DNA from: Verrucomicrobiia bacterium
GTDB taxonomy: Bacteria > Verrucomicrobiota > Verrucomicrobiia > Verrucomicrobiales > DEV007
Length of the DNA: 64,000 bases
NCBI GenBank assembly: GCA_030427505.1
Contig: JAUICH010000007.1
Coordinates: 225,916 to 289,915, forward strand
Direction: 5' to 3'
Part shown: positions 26,334 to 35,900 of the stretch, piece by piece
How positions within the stretch are numbered: the first letter of the stretch is position 1
Layout of the letters: every line of letters begins with the position of its first letter
Position numbers and translations under genes: made by a program
The notes under the pieces: generated by a model
Told to the model about the DNA's origin: nothing
What the model saw: the letters and a program-made list of their open reading frames with translations, nothing else
The model's database searches: none

Positions 26334-28169
26334 ATGGCGTCAACCCACCAGAATTCCGGCGCGGAGCCGGATGAGAAAGCTGCTTCCGCCAAGTCCCGGC
26401 TCGACCGGGAGTCCCTCCGCGAAACTTATTGGCTTTTCGGATACCTGAAGCCCTACGGCCGGTATTTCTGGCCCGCCTTCGTGGCCCTGTTCCTCACCGC
26501 CGGGCTTTCCATGATCTGGCCCTACATGATCGGCCAGCTCATCGGCGGCTCCGTCAGCTCCGGCGGCGTGGATCTGGAGGCCGTCCGGGCGAACAACAAC
26601 CGCGTGGCCCTCATCCTGGGCGGGGCGCTGGCCTTGCAGGCCTTTGTCGCCTACTGGCGCATCCGCTGGTTCGCCGCCGCGGGGGAACAGGCCCTGGCCG
26701 ACATCCGGCGGGACGTGTACGAGCGCATCATCCGCCTGCCCATGGCCTACTTTGGCGAGCACCGGGTGGGGGAGCTTTCCAGCCGCCTCTCGGCGGACCT
26801 CAGCCTCATTAGCGAGACGCTCATCACCACCGTCCCCCAGATGGTGCGCCAGTCCGTCATGCTGGTGGTGGGCCTGGTCTTCATCTTCATCTTTTCCAGC
26901 CAGCTTTCCCTGTTCATGCTGGCCTCGGTGCCCGTCATCATCCTGCTGGTGGCCATCTTCGGCCGGAAGATCCGGCAGCAGTCCCGCGCCGCGCAGGACG
27001 AACTGGCCCACACCAGCGTGGTGGTGGAAGAAACCCTCCAGGGCATCACCAACGTGAAAGCCTTCGGCAACGAATCCTATGAGTCCAACCGCTACCGGAC
27101 CGGCCTGAAGTCCTTTGTGGACGCCACCATCCACGCCGCCCGCTCGCGGGGCGCGTTCGTGTCCTTCATCATCTTCGCGCTCTTCGGCGTCATCGCCCTG
27201 GTCATCTGGTACGGCGGACGGCTGCTGGTGAGTGGCCGCATCGCGCCGAATGATTTCTTCAGCTTCATCCTGTTCAGCGTCTTCGTCGGCGCGGCGCTGG
27301 GGTCCCTGCCGGAAATCGTCAGCCAGCTTCAGAAAGCCGTGGGCGCCACCCAGCGGCTGAAAGAGATCATGGCGGAAGAAGCGGAAGCCGCGGGCGTCAC
27401 GGAAGAGCCCCAGGGCATCGCCGGCGGCCGGCTGTCCGGCAAGCTGGAACTGCGCGAGGTCTCCTTCCGCTACCCCTCCCGGCCAGACGTGCAGGTGCTG
27501 AAGTCCGTGTCCTTCCGGGCCGAGCCCGGCGAGCGCATCGCCCTGGTCGGCCCCAGCGGCGCGGGGAAATCCACCATCATCGGCCTGCTCCTGCGGTTCT
27601 ACGATCCCGAATTCGGCGCCGTCTTTTTCGACGATCAACCCGCGCCGGACTACGACCTGAAGTTCCTCCGTTCCCAGATGGCGCTCGTGCCGCAGGAGGT
27701 CATGCTCTTCGGCGGCAGCATCCGGGAAAACATCGCCTACGGCCGCACCGGCGCCACGGAGGAAGAGATTCAGGACGCCGCCCGCAAGGCCAACGCGCAC
27801 GACTTCATTTCCGGCTTCCCCGAACGGTACGAAACGCTGGTGGGCGAGCGGGGCGTGAAGCTCTCCGGCGGTCAGCGCCAGCGCATCGCCATCGCCCGCG
27901 CCATCCTGGCGGACCCCGCCGTGCTCCTGCTGGATGAGGCCACCAGTTCCCTGGACTCAGAGAGCGAGCGCCTCGTCCAGGAGGCGCTGGACGAACTCAT
28001 GAAAGGCCGCACCTCCGTCATCATCGCCCACCGCCTCGCCACCGTGAAGGACGCCGACCGCATCGTCGTCATCAACGAAGGCCGCGCCGTGCAGACCGGT
28101 CGCCACGAAGAATTGATGGAAGAACGCGACGGTCTCTACCGCATGCTCGCGCAGCTCCAGTTTGCCTGA
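26334..28169 (+). CDS. ABC exporter, fused membrane and ATPase domains (MsbA/MDR type)
   Basis: Homodimer-type exporter of 611 residues: six-helix type-I membrane domain (about 40-345) including the family motif YFGEHRVGELSSRLSADLS. The ATPase domain has Walker A GPSGAGKST (406-414), Q-loop VPQEVMLFGGSIRENIAYG, signature LSGGQRQRIAIARA (510-523), Walker B VLLLDE and the H-loop IIAHRLAT. In known relatives it moves lipids, lipid A precursors or drugs. It has its own 98-base leader after the ExbBD cluster and need not belong to it. Substrate cannot be read from sequence. Confidence 0.93.
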   Translation: MASTHQNSGAEPDEKAASAKSRLDRESLRETYWLFGYLKPYGRYFWPAFVALFLTAGLSMIWPYMIGQLIGGSVSSGGVDLEAVRANNNRVALILGGALALQAFVAYWRIRWFAAAGEQALADIRRDVYERIIRLPMAYFGEHRVGELSSRLSADLSLISETLITTVPQMVRQSVMLVVGLVFIFIFSSQLSLFMLASVPVIILLVAIFGRKIRQQSRAAQDELAHTSVVVEETLQGITNVKAFGNESYESNRYRTGLKSFVDATIHAARSRGAFVSFIIFALFGVIALVIWYGGRLLVSGRIAPNDFFSFILFSVFVGAALGSLPEIVSQLQKAVGATQRLKEIMAEEAEAAGVTEEPQGIAGGRLSGKLELREVSFRYPSRPDVQVLKSVSFRAEPGERIALVGPSGAGKSTIIGLLLRFYDPEFGAVFFDDQPAPDYDLKFLRSQMALVPQEVMLFGGSIRENIAYGRTGATEEEIQDAARKANAHDFISGFPERYETLVGERGVKLSGGQRQRIAIARAILADPAVLLLDEATSSLDSESERLVQEALDELMKGRTSVIIAHRLATVKDADRIVVINEGRAVQTGRHEELMEERDGLYRMLAQLQFA

Positions 28170-28824
28170 ATGTCCGGAGCCGCCTTTGAGAGACTTCGAA
28201 TGGGGAAGATCAACGTGTCACGGTGAAGCCCGGCGGCATGCTGGTCTAACCACGAACGGTCTAACCACAATCATTCTCTGCGAACCCACCGGTTCGCCGA
28301 GAGCCCACCGGATACCAGCGCCAAAGGCGCGACGCATACCATCCTGGGTCGAAGACCCAGGTTAGGCAATTCACCCCCTTTGGCCAGGAGGGCTGAACCG
28401 AAGCGAAGCGCAGGTAGACTGCCCGGCAGGGCAGCCCAGGAGGTGAGCAGCAATGCGAAGTCAAAGCCCGGCGCATCGAACCGGAGACCGCGTTCCCCAT
28501 TTTGCGCCGGGCCTTCAGCCCTCGGAATGACCTGTGACGCGATCGATTCCTGGGCCTTCGACCCAGGCTGGTATGCGCCAGGCCTTCGGCCCTCATCTTT
28601 TGCGACACCCGGTTGACCCGGCTGACGCCTATGGGCTGGAAGCCCGAAAGCGCAAAGCCCAGGCCGTTCAGGCCTGGGAAAGATGCCCTCATAAAATTGC
28701 GGGCTGAAGGTCCGCCAGCGAACTTGTGGCGCCGGGAATGAAGGGGGTTTGGGGAGTTTGAGCAGGGCTCTCACGGGATACCCAGACGGGTATCCCGGTG
28801 CTGGGTCTTGTTTCCTGCCCGCAA
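28170..28824. repeat. cluster of short GC-rich palindromes
   Basis: A 655-base gap with no supported gene. From about 28265 to 28720 it holds a string of short palindromes with stems such as CCTGGGTC...GACCCAGG, GGGCCTTCAGCCC, CCAGGCCTTCGGCC and CAGGCCGTTCAGGCCTG, separated by GCGACGCATACCA or its complement TGGTATGCGC. The same units recur at 32.2-32.5, 39.55, 45.65 and 60.8-61.1 kb. No protein is encoded, although several long frames cross the region. Confidence 0.7.
28775..28796 (-). terminator. 9-bp stem hairpin after the thioredoxin lipoprotein gene
   Basis: GGGATACCC, a four-base loop and GGGTATCCC form a perfect stem 28 bases past the stop of the minus-strand thioredoxin gene. No U-run follows, so it may be a factor-dependent or mRNA-stabilising hairpin, or one more intergenic palindrome. 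Confidence 0.4.
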
Positions 28825-29313
28825 TCAGCCCCCGATCAGCTTGTCCAGCTTCTCGGTGATCTCGCTGCGGGGGGAGGGGACACCGACCAGGCGATCCACT
28901 TCCTTGCCGTCCTTGAAGTAAATCAGGCACGGGATGGCGCTGATCTGGTACTTCTGAGAGAGGGCTTCGTTGGAATCGACATCCACCCGGCCGACGACGG
29001 CTTTTCCGGCGTAGTCTTTGGCCGCCTGCATCACCGCCGGTTCGATGATCTTGCAGGGACCGCACCACTCCGCCCAGAAGTCCACCACCACCACGCTGTT
29101 CGAGGCGATGGTTTCGTCGAAGTTGCTGCCGTTCAGGTCCACCGCCGCGGCTTCGCCGGCGGGTTCCGCGCTGGGAGCGTCGGGAGCGGAAGAGCCGGAG
29201 CCTTCGGGTCCGCTGCTGGTATTCGTTTCCGAACAAGCGCCCAGGAACAGAGCGCCGGAGACGGCGGCCGCGGCCAGGGCGAAGGGAAGAGAAAGTCGGG
29301 GAAGGGATTTCAT
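28825..29313 (-). CDS. thioredoxin-domain lipoprotein
   Basis: Periplasm-facing thiol-disulfide protein, 162 residues. The signal sequence ends in lipobox LGAC (C27), followed by a Ser/Gly/Pro/Ala-rich linker (28-58) and a thioredoxin fold with VVVDFWAEWCGPCKIIEP (active-site C84 and C87 in the classical WCGPC) and the cis-proline loop ISAIPCLIYFKDGKEVDRLVG. Unusually, a third cysteine follows the cis-proline. The WCGPC motif and closeness to cytoplasmic Trx suggest a reductase role. A small CxxC-containing exported protein lies next upstream on the same strand. Confidence 0.92.
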   Translation of the reverse strand: MKSLPRLSLPFALAAAAVSGALFLGACSETNTSSGPEGSGSSAPDAPSAEPAGEAAAVDLNGSNFDETIASNSVVVVDFWAEWCGPCKIIEPAVMQAAKDYAGKAVVGRVDVDSNEALSQKYQISAIPCLIYFKDGKEVDRLVGVPSPRSEITEKLDKLIGG

Positions 29314-29396
29314 GGGTCTATTTGGTGTTTTCTTTTGGGTTGCGCAAACTTGTGTGGGTTTACGTCTTTGACGGGAAAGGAGCCGTTTTCATTTCA

Positions 29397-29780
29397 TTAA
29401 AGCGCTTCCTGCCAGATGCGATAGATCTCGCACAACCGGCAGGGCCCCGTGGGATTGTGGTCCCTGGGCAGCCCAGGCAGGGTGGAAAAGCCCAGCGAAG
29501 CCCGGTTCAGCGGAGCCAATCCGGACGTGCCGTCCCGCCCTACTCCGCCAGATTCGGCGCGGTCCGGGTCAGGAATGGCCTCCACCCAGTCGTGCGAAAT
29601 CACCCGGTATCCATCCAGGGGCAAAGGTGTCGCGGCGTGCGCCACCGGCTCCGGCTCCGGCGATGCGGCAGCCGGTTCCGCCGCCTGTTCTTCCCCGCGC
29701 TCCTCATGCGTCACCACGGCCCGGCCCGCCAGCAGAACCAGCAGAGAGGCGGCGATCAGGAGGGGCGGGAGTTGCTTCAT
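29397..29780 (-). CDS. small exported protein with C-terminal CxxC
   Basis: Unrecognised 127-residue protein. It has a hydrophobic N-terminus (MKQLPPLLIAASLLVLLAG), a Glu/Ala/Pro-rich linker (about 27-52), then GYRVISHDWVEAIPDPDRAE and a C-terminal GPCRLCEIYRIWQEAL with a CxxC pair. It lies 83 bases upstream of the thioredoxin lipoprotein on the same strand. The CxxC could bind metal or be a redox partner of the thioredoxin. No homologue family recalled; coding status is supported by the signal sequence and codon pattern. Confidence 0.6.
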   Translation of the reverse strand: MKQLPPLLIAASLLVLLAGRAVVTHEERGEEQAAEPAAASPEPEPVAHAATPLPLDGYRVISHDWVEAIPDPDRAESGGVGRDGTSGLAPLNRASLGFSTLPGLPRDHNPTGPCRLCEIYRIWQEAL

Positions 29781-29980
29781 CGCTCAGAGGTCTCGGACGA
29801 TTTCGGGAGGGGGGAAGGTGACCTGACTGTGTTGCTTACCGTAGGCCGGAACTCCCCCGGTCTCAAGTCAGAGAGGGGCAGAGGCCCGCGTGGCGCTGAG
29901 CCGCGATAAGCGGCATTTCTCCGGGGCTGCTTCTCTCAGATATGGCTTATTTCTTAGGTAAGCTTTTCAGCCAGCCTTCC

Positions 29981-30724
29981 TTACCGGAACTGCTTCCGGT
30001 ACTGTAGGGGCGTGACGCCCATTTGCTTGCGGAACTGCCGGGTGTAGGAGCTTTGGTCATAAAACCCGGACTCTACCGCGATGTCGCCGATGGGGTTCCG
30101 CGTGCGGCGCAGGGCATCGCAGGAGGCCAGGACGCGCATTTTCATGATGAACTGCTGGGGCGTGGTCTTCAGGAACTGGTTGAAGCGCCGCTCGAACTGC
30201 CGCACCGACAGGCCCGCCATCTCCGCCAGGGCCTTGATCGACAGGTCCTGGTTGAAGTGCGTGGCGATGTAGTCCAGGGCGGGCGTGATGTCCATGTCCG
30301 GCGGCAGCACTTCCCGGTGGCTCTCATACTCCCGGATGGTGCCCATGACGCCGATGACTTGGCCCGCGCGATTGAAGACCGGCAGCTTGTTCGTCAAGAA
30401 CCAGCCGGGAATGCCCTGGCGGCTCATGAAGATTTCCACGATCTCCAGCATGGGCTCGCCCGTCGCGGCGATCTGCTGGTCGTCCTGCCGGAACTTCTCC
30501 GCCAGGCTCCGGGGGAGCAGGTCGAAGTCCGTGACCCCGTAAAAATCTTCCTCCCGCTGGTAACCGTAGAGCTGGAGCAGGGCGCGGTTCGCCGCCAGGA
30601 GCCGCCCTTCCAGGTCCTTGGCAAAGAAGAGCACGCCCGGCAGGTAGTCGAACAGCCGGTGAAAATGCCCGTCCGGCCGGATCTCCTCCAGGAACGCGGC
30701 GCGAAGTCGTAGTCCCTCCGTCAT
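29981..30724 (-). CDS. PAS-AraC family transcriptional regulator
   Basis: A 247-residue regulator with an N-terminal PAS domain (about 20-135: FDYLPGVLFFAKDLEGRLLAAN, GYQREEDFYGVTDFDLLP, PGWFLTNKLPVFNRAGQVIGVMGTIRE) and a C-terminal AraC-type double helix-turn-helix (about 148-247: IKALAEMAGLSVRQFERRFNQ, DIAVESGFYDQSSYTRQFRKQMGVTPLQYR). This PAS-AraC arrangement is frequent in Verrucomicrobiota and Planctomycetota. It is divergent from a coiled-coil membrane protein gene, its most likely local target apart from itself. The PAS ligand is unknown. Confidence 0.93.
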   Translation of the reverse strand: MTEGLRLRAAFLEEIRPDGHFHRLFDYLPGVLFFAKDLEGRLLAANRALLQLYGYQREEDFYGVTDFDLLPRSLAEKFRQDDQQIAATGEPMLEIVEIFMSRQGIPGWFLTNKLPVFNRAGQVIGVMGTIREYESHREVLPPDMDITPALDYIATHFNQDLSIKALAEMAGLSVRQFERRFNQFLKTTPQQFIMKMRVLASCDALRRTRNPIGDIAVESGFYDQSSYTRQFRKQMGVTPLQYRKQFR

Positions 30725-30852
30725 GTGCCGATACTGTCACCCACCGGAACCGCCACGCGCAAGTTGAGACCGATTCCGCACATTTTGTGAAAGCTGAGGC
30801 ACGAAAACCGCGTATCGCTGGAAAAGCGAACGAAACTCGTTATCCTTGCCGC

Positions 30853-31743
30853 ATGAACGACTCAACCCAGGAACCCGCTGAGGTATCCTCAAAATCCAAA
30901 GTTGCTGTAATTATTCTGGCCATTCTGGCCGCCGCCGGAGTTATCGGCAGCGCCGTGCTGGGTTACTACTATTCCGAGGCCACTAAAAAGAACGAGGAAC
31001 TGACCGCCTCCCTGGCCGCCAAGGAGCAGGAAGTCGCGACCCTGAACGGCAACGTCTCCAGCCTCGAAGGGGAACTTTCCGACACCAGGGCCGAAGTGGA
31101 GCGCATTAAGGCCGACTGGGCGCAGAACGTGCAGAAGCTGAAGGTCGATCACGAGAAGCAGATCGAAAACGCCCGGGAGAAGATGAACGAAATCATCTAC
31201 GACTCCAAGGAAGTCATCGGCTACATGGAGACCCTGCGCGACAAGCTGAAGGCCGGCCAGTCCCTGAACCAGAAAGAAACCCAGGACCTGAAAGCCGTCG
31301 CCGGCGGCTTGGCCATGCTGCACGAGCAATACCAGAAGCCACTGGAAGAGTTCCGCGAGCTGGAAAACTACTTCACGGAGGAGCTTCAGCGCCAGGGCGT
31401 GCTGCCCCCGGACAAGGGTTTCCGCATTCTGAAACGCATCTTCAGCAAGAAATTCCGCGCCGAAGAGGAAGCCTACTTCCGCGACCAGGGCAAGCGCAAC
31501 GCCTTCGAAACCGCCAAAGGTAAAGTGGCCGCCGCCTACAGCCGCGCCCAGTCCGAAATGGAATCCCTGGGCGTGAAGACAGACCAGTACCTGGACGACT
31601 TGAATAAGATCGTGGAGTCCAACGACGCCAGCGTGAAGGAAATGGAAGACTTCTTCACCAAGTCCGAAGAAATGCTGAAGATCCACGACCGCGCCATGGA
31701 CCTGGAGCCGGACACCGAGACCCAGCCAAACGTAAAGCCCTGA
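30853..31743 (+). CDS. membrane-anchored coiled-coil protein of unknown function
   Basis: A 296-residue protein with a short acidic N-terminus, a membrane segment (about 17-38, VAVIILAILAAAGVIGSAVLGYYY), and then long heptad-rich coiled coil (about 42-150, including LTASLAAKEQEVATLNGNVSSLEGELSD). The C-terminal helices include GFRILKRIFSKKFRAEEEAYFRDQ. The ATG at 30853 was chosen; an upstream GTG at 30787 would add 22 unlikely residues. No family recognised. It is divergent from the PAS-AraC regulator with a short shared control region. Confidence 0.75.
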   Translation: MNDSTQEPAEVSSKSKVAVIILAILAAAGVIGSAVLGYYYSEATKKNEELTASLAAKEQEVATLNGNVSSLEGELSDTRAEVERIKADWAQNVQKLKVDHEKQIENAREKMNEIIYDSKEVIGYMETLRDKLKAGQSLNQKETQDLKAVAGGLAMLHEQYQKPLEEFRELENYFTEELQRQGVLPPDKGFRILKRIFSKKFRAEEEAYFRDQGKRNAFETAKGKVAAAYSRAQSEMESLGVKTDQYLDDLNKIVESNDASVKEMEDFFTKSEEMLKIHDRAMDLEPDTETQPNVKP

Positions 31744-31773
31744 GGCCGGAGCCTCCCGGAAATGGGAAAGGGC

Positions 31774-31800
31774 CGGGGCCTGTTTGGGCCCAATTCTTTT
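31774..31800 (+). terminator. candidate rho-independent terminator
   Basis: GGGGCC, loop TGTTT, GGGCCC followed by AATTCTTTTCCC, 30 bases after the stop of the coiled-coil protein gene. Short GC stem and a modest T-rich tail. Confidence 0.45.
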
Positions 31801-31887
31801 CCCAAACACGTCCGAGGATTCTGGTATCGATTCTGTTAGCGCCGAAGGTGAACTGCCGTTGCGCCGTTAAGGGATCGCCACCGGCAT

Positions 31888-32460
31888 TGAAACGCAGCTT
31901 CTTTGGACCTGCCAGTCCGGTTCGGACCGGAGAAGGTTCCTGATCTTTACCCCACAAGGCACCCTGCTTTCAGGGTAAGCCTAACTGAGTCGAAACTGTC
32001 CGCCGAATCCCTTATTTTCCGGGGAAGCGCAGCTTCTTTGGACTGCGCCGATCGGAATCGGCGCTTTTCGGCAGGCAGCCGGAGGCGAGGCGGGGGCAAG
32101 GCGCTTCCGCCTGCTCTCTAGGGTGTGTGGCGCTCGGTTAAGCGCGGTGACCGGTCAAGTCGAGCCCTTCGACGGCGGCGACTGGCACTGACAGATCCCC
32201 GATGAAATCGCTTCACCGGGGTCTCAGGACCGGAGGGCCAAGGGCCCGGCGCATACCAGCCTGGGGCGCGAGCCCCAGGAAAACGGGTCCCCATGAATAT
32301 CGAGGGCCGTAGGTCCGGCGCATCCCCCTGGGGATGGCGGCGGAGTCACGGCGCGCCCGCATGCGCCGGGCCTTCAGCCCTCGAAATTTGCCAATCCGCC
32401 TAACCTGGGCCTCCGGCCCAGGCTGGTATGCGCCGCGCCGTTGGCGCTCATGCCCCGCGA
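31888..32460. repeat. repeat-rich gap: twin-hairpin unit and palindrome cluster
   Basis: No gene is supported between 31744 and 32965. 31985-32100 is a twin-hairpin unit: a GAAGC/GCTTC stem (32024-32036), TTTGGACT, then a GCGCCGAT/ATCGGCGC stem (32045-32064) and a trailing GGCAGNNAGCCGGAGGCG. It is nearly the same as 52258-52380. A partial copy sits at 31888-31912. From 32215 to 32460 follow short palindromes (CCTGGGGC...GCCCCAGG, CCTGGGCC...GGCCCAGG, GGGCCTTCAGCCC) of the type seen at 28.3 kb. Confidence 0.7.
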
Positions 32461-32464
32461 GGAC

Positions 32465-32585
32465 GATCAGCCAGGCGCAAAATGGGCCGCGTTCATGGAA
32501 AAATCGCCGCTTGCGGTGCTGATTTTGCCTCCCTTTTTCACCCATTCCGGGCGGTTCGGGAACTTGTCCATACACCCTACACCGT
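32465..32585 (-). repeat. half-copy of MITE-like element 1
   Basis: Matches, in reverse orientation, bases 39124-39240 of the element at 39.1 kb. Shared segments include AAATGGGCCGCGT, AAAAATCGCCGCTTGCGG, CCCTTTTTCA-like and ATTCCGGGCGGTTCGGGAA. The outer end reads TTGTCCATACACCCTA rather than TTGTCCACACTGCCTA, so the terminal inverted repeat has decayed. Only one half of the element is present. Confidence 0.65.
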
Positions 32586-32699
32586 GGCTCTGTACCTCTT
32601 TTCCGGAATGGCTTTGCCGTGCAAGGGAAACCCCTTCTGGCCCGGCTTGATTTCCCCCCGGAAGCAGGCCGGGTATTGGGGCATGTCAGCTGGGACCGC

Positions 32700-32800
32700 G
32701 TTCGCCAAACCTGTCCCACCACGCCTCCGGCTCCCACCCCAAAGCGGTGATTCCGATCACCGCAGTCCAAGGACGCTGCGCGTCCCCGTTAACGTTGGGG
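32700..32800 (-). repeat. inverted twin-hairpin unit
   Basis: Reverse complement reads GGACGCGCAGCGTCC, TTGGACT, GCGGTGATC...GATCACCGC, then GGAGCCGGAGGCGTGG, the same plan as 31985-32100 with compensating changes in both stems. The rest of the gap to 32965 shows nothing recognisable. Confidence 0.6.
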
Positions 32801-32965
32801 TTCAGGAAGACTCTTGCTGGAAGCGAAACCGATACCACGGAGCCTACTACGTGGCATGTGGGTAAAGATCAGGAAGGATCGCCGCACTCCAGAGAAGTTT
32901 CGCTTCAGTCTCAAATCCGATGAAGGCACAACGGACAGGTTCTGCTGTTGTCTCCGCGCCCCGTC

Positions 32966-35900
32966 CTAACCCGTAACCACGGAACTCTGGGCTTTCTTCA
33001 GAATGGTTCCTTCCGCCACCGGTTCGTCCAGGTGTTCCGAGAGACAGAGCGGGCAGTAGAATTTCACCGGCGCGCGGACTCCCAGTTCCGCGTTGTAGAC
33101 ATAAAACTGTCCGCGGGGCAGCCGGGCAATGTCGTCCCCGGTGCCGCCCTTGAGCCGCATTTGGAAACGGATGGCGTCGATGGCCGCCGGGGAGTTTGCC
33201 TTGCCATAGAAATGGGTGGAGCAGTTGCCCACGATGGTGTTGTCCATCTCCCGGGCGAACTGGGTGGCGAAAATCAGCCCCAGGTGGTACTTCCGCGCCT
33301 GGGCGGTCAGCGCCTGCAGGCTGCGTTTGCATAGCGTGTCCCGGTGGATGGGGGAGAACTCCTTGGTCTCGTCGATCACCAGCAGCCCCCGTATCCCACG
33401 GCCGTCCGGCGGGGAGGGGTTCTTCTTGACCCAGGAAAACAGGTTCATCGCCAACTGATTCAGGAACTCCTGCTGCTGGACGGGGTCCGGCAGGCCGATG
33501 AGGCTGATCACGGAAATCCGGGTGGGGCCGTCCTCGCGGTGGTCGCCAAAGAGCACCGCCGGGTCCAGCGGCTCGCTGTCCGTGCTCATGAGCGGATTGG
33601 TCCGCACGGCGGTTTTCAGCGCTTCCGCCATCTCGGCGGCCAGGCGGTCTTCATCGTTCGCTCCCGTGCGGGCTTCGCCCGGAAGGCTCTCCAGCAGGGC
33701 GATGAACGCGTCCAGGTCGTCGCCACCCGAGGAAGCGAAGTAGCCGAGGGCCTTGGCCAGGAGGCCTTTCTTCGCCTCTTCCTCTTCGCCGGTGCCGGGC
33801 GCCGCGATGGGCTCCAGCGAAGCCGCGGCCATCAGTTGGGCACTGTGCAGTTCGTCCGCGTCATCCTGAAAAGCGGAGAAGTCGGGAATCGGGGACAGGT
33901 GCAGCGGATTTCCCGCCTCCTGCCCCGGGGTCCAGAGAACGACCTCCGTATCCGCGTGGAATTTTTCCGCCTTCTTCCGGTCCTCATCCTCCCAGGAGGC
34001 CGGAGGCACCGGCCAGGGCTGATCCAGAGCGGCCAGATCGTTCCCGCAGTCCATCACCACGGCGGGAATGCCCGCCAGGGCGGCTTCTTCGATGAGACGC
34101 TTAACCAGGACCGTTTTCCCGGAGCCCGCGCCCGCCAGCACCACGGCGTGGCGTTCCAGCTCCATCAGTGGCAATGCCAGCTTGTCGCCCAGTTCGTCGC
34201 CGCGCATCACACGGCCCAGCGGCATGCGGTCCGTGCCCGAGGGGATGGGCACTGGAATGGGCGCGGTGTCGCCCTTCTTGGCGCCCAGCCGGTTGGGGGG
34301 CCTGTGACCGCCTCCGTTGGAGTCGCCGTGGGAGCCGTTCAGATAGCCGTTGCTGGAGGTGGGCGCCGGTTCGTTCCGGGTCTCCACGGACACCGGAGCC
34401 GGTTCCGCCTTCAGCCGGGGCGGGCTGACGTAGATGCCGCCCCACAGCCAGTCGCAGGGGAACAGCGCCTTGGTGAACGACAAGCGGGACACCGGACGGC
34501 GCGCCATCAGCCATTCGTGGAACGCGTCGCCCTCCATTTGCTTCAACTCGTAGAGCGCCGCCAGACGGGCCAGCTCGCTCTCGTCGGGAGCGATGATCTT
34601 TCCGCCCGCCTGCGTGAAGTTGTCATAGAGTTCCTCCGTGGCCAGGCCGCCCGGAAGCGGTGTGGTCCGGAGCAGCCGGAGGTGGCGGAAAGGCAGGGCT
34701 TCATCGATGCCGGAAGCCGTCATCGCCGCCTTGATCCGCGCCTGGAAAGCCCGCGCGTGCGTTTTCTGCAACACACGCACGCAGAAGTGTTCTTCGCGTT
34801 CGTTCTCTTTTTCGAAGATGGCCCGGAGCCGCGCGTGCAGGGGGCGCACCGCGCCCGTGGGCAGGGCCGCGTCCACCAGCAGGGTCACGTCCGGCGGGAT
34901 CTTGCTCTCGTTTTCGTGCAGCAGACAGGTGGCCGCGAACTCCACCAGCGGCGCCAGGCGGGAGTCTTCGTGCTCCTCGTCCAGCAGATCGTCCACGTCG
35001 ATGGCATTGACGAGCTTGGAGAAGATCTCGTCGATCCGCGTATCGAACGCGATGGGTTCGATTTCGATGTGAGAGATGAAGGGCTCCAGATTTTCCACCT
35101 CAAAGGCCGTGCCGGACTCCAGGCAGCGTTTGCGGTGGGCTTCACAGATCTTGAAGACCTGGCGCGGGGTTTCCCCCACCAGCCGGCGGATCGCCTCGGG
35201 CGCGAAGGGCCAGGAGGGGTAGGGCAGGTGGTAGCCCGTGCTCTTGGCGGCCGTCGCCATGCGGTTGGCGATCATGGCGGTTACCACGGTCTCGCTTTCC
35301 GTTTTCCTAAGCCGGGTCGGCGGCTGATCGAAGCGGTCGGCAATGGTCGTTAGCGGGAGCTTCACGATCTCTTCCCACGACTCTTCCAGGCAGGTCAGGA
35401 TGGACCAGGTGCGCGTCAGGTTTTTCTGGAGGCTGACCATGCCGTTCCCGATCTCCAGCAACAGGCCCTCCGCCGTGTGTGAGGGATCGCCCTCCGGCTC
35501 GTTCCCCGTCAGGCTGAGCTGCATGACAATGGGGTCTAGCTGGTCGATCACCAGCGCCGTCGGCGCGGACTGGCCCATGACCCAGGACAGAGCCGCCGCG
35601 ACTTCCAGCGGCCGGGGCTCGTCCACCCAGAAGTGGTGTTCCTTCTTGATCTCAGCCTCCACTGGCTGGCCTTGCAGCCAGGAGATCGCGATGTTCGACG
35701 ACAGGTAGTCGCCGGAGTTCATGTAAAGAAGACAGCGCAGCGCGTCCTGCTGGTAGGGGCCGATGGACCGGTTGTGTTCCCAAACCTTCTTCAGAAACTC
35801 GTCCGCCGTCTTGATGGGGAACTTCTGCAGCCGCCGCCAGACGGCTTTTCCGCCCAGCCGGCCCAGCTTCTTCTCGATGAAGCGCCGCATGACCACCTCA

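Noticed and set aside
28271..29236. 321-codon minus-strand frame over the palindromes and the thioredoxin gene
   Set aside because: Its downstream half is built from palindromic repeats and its start lies in another frame of the thioredoxin gene.
33344..35353. 669-codon plus-strand frame opposite the dual ATPase
   Set aside because: Shadow; the ATPase strand has two full Walker A/B sets and a coupled partner.
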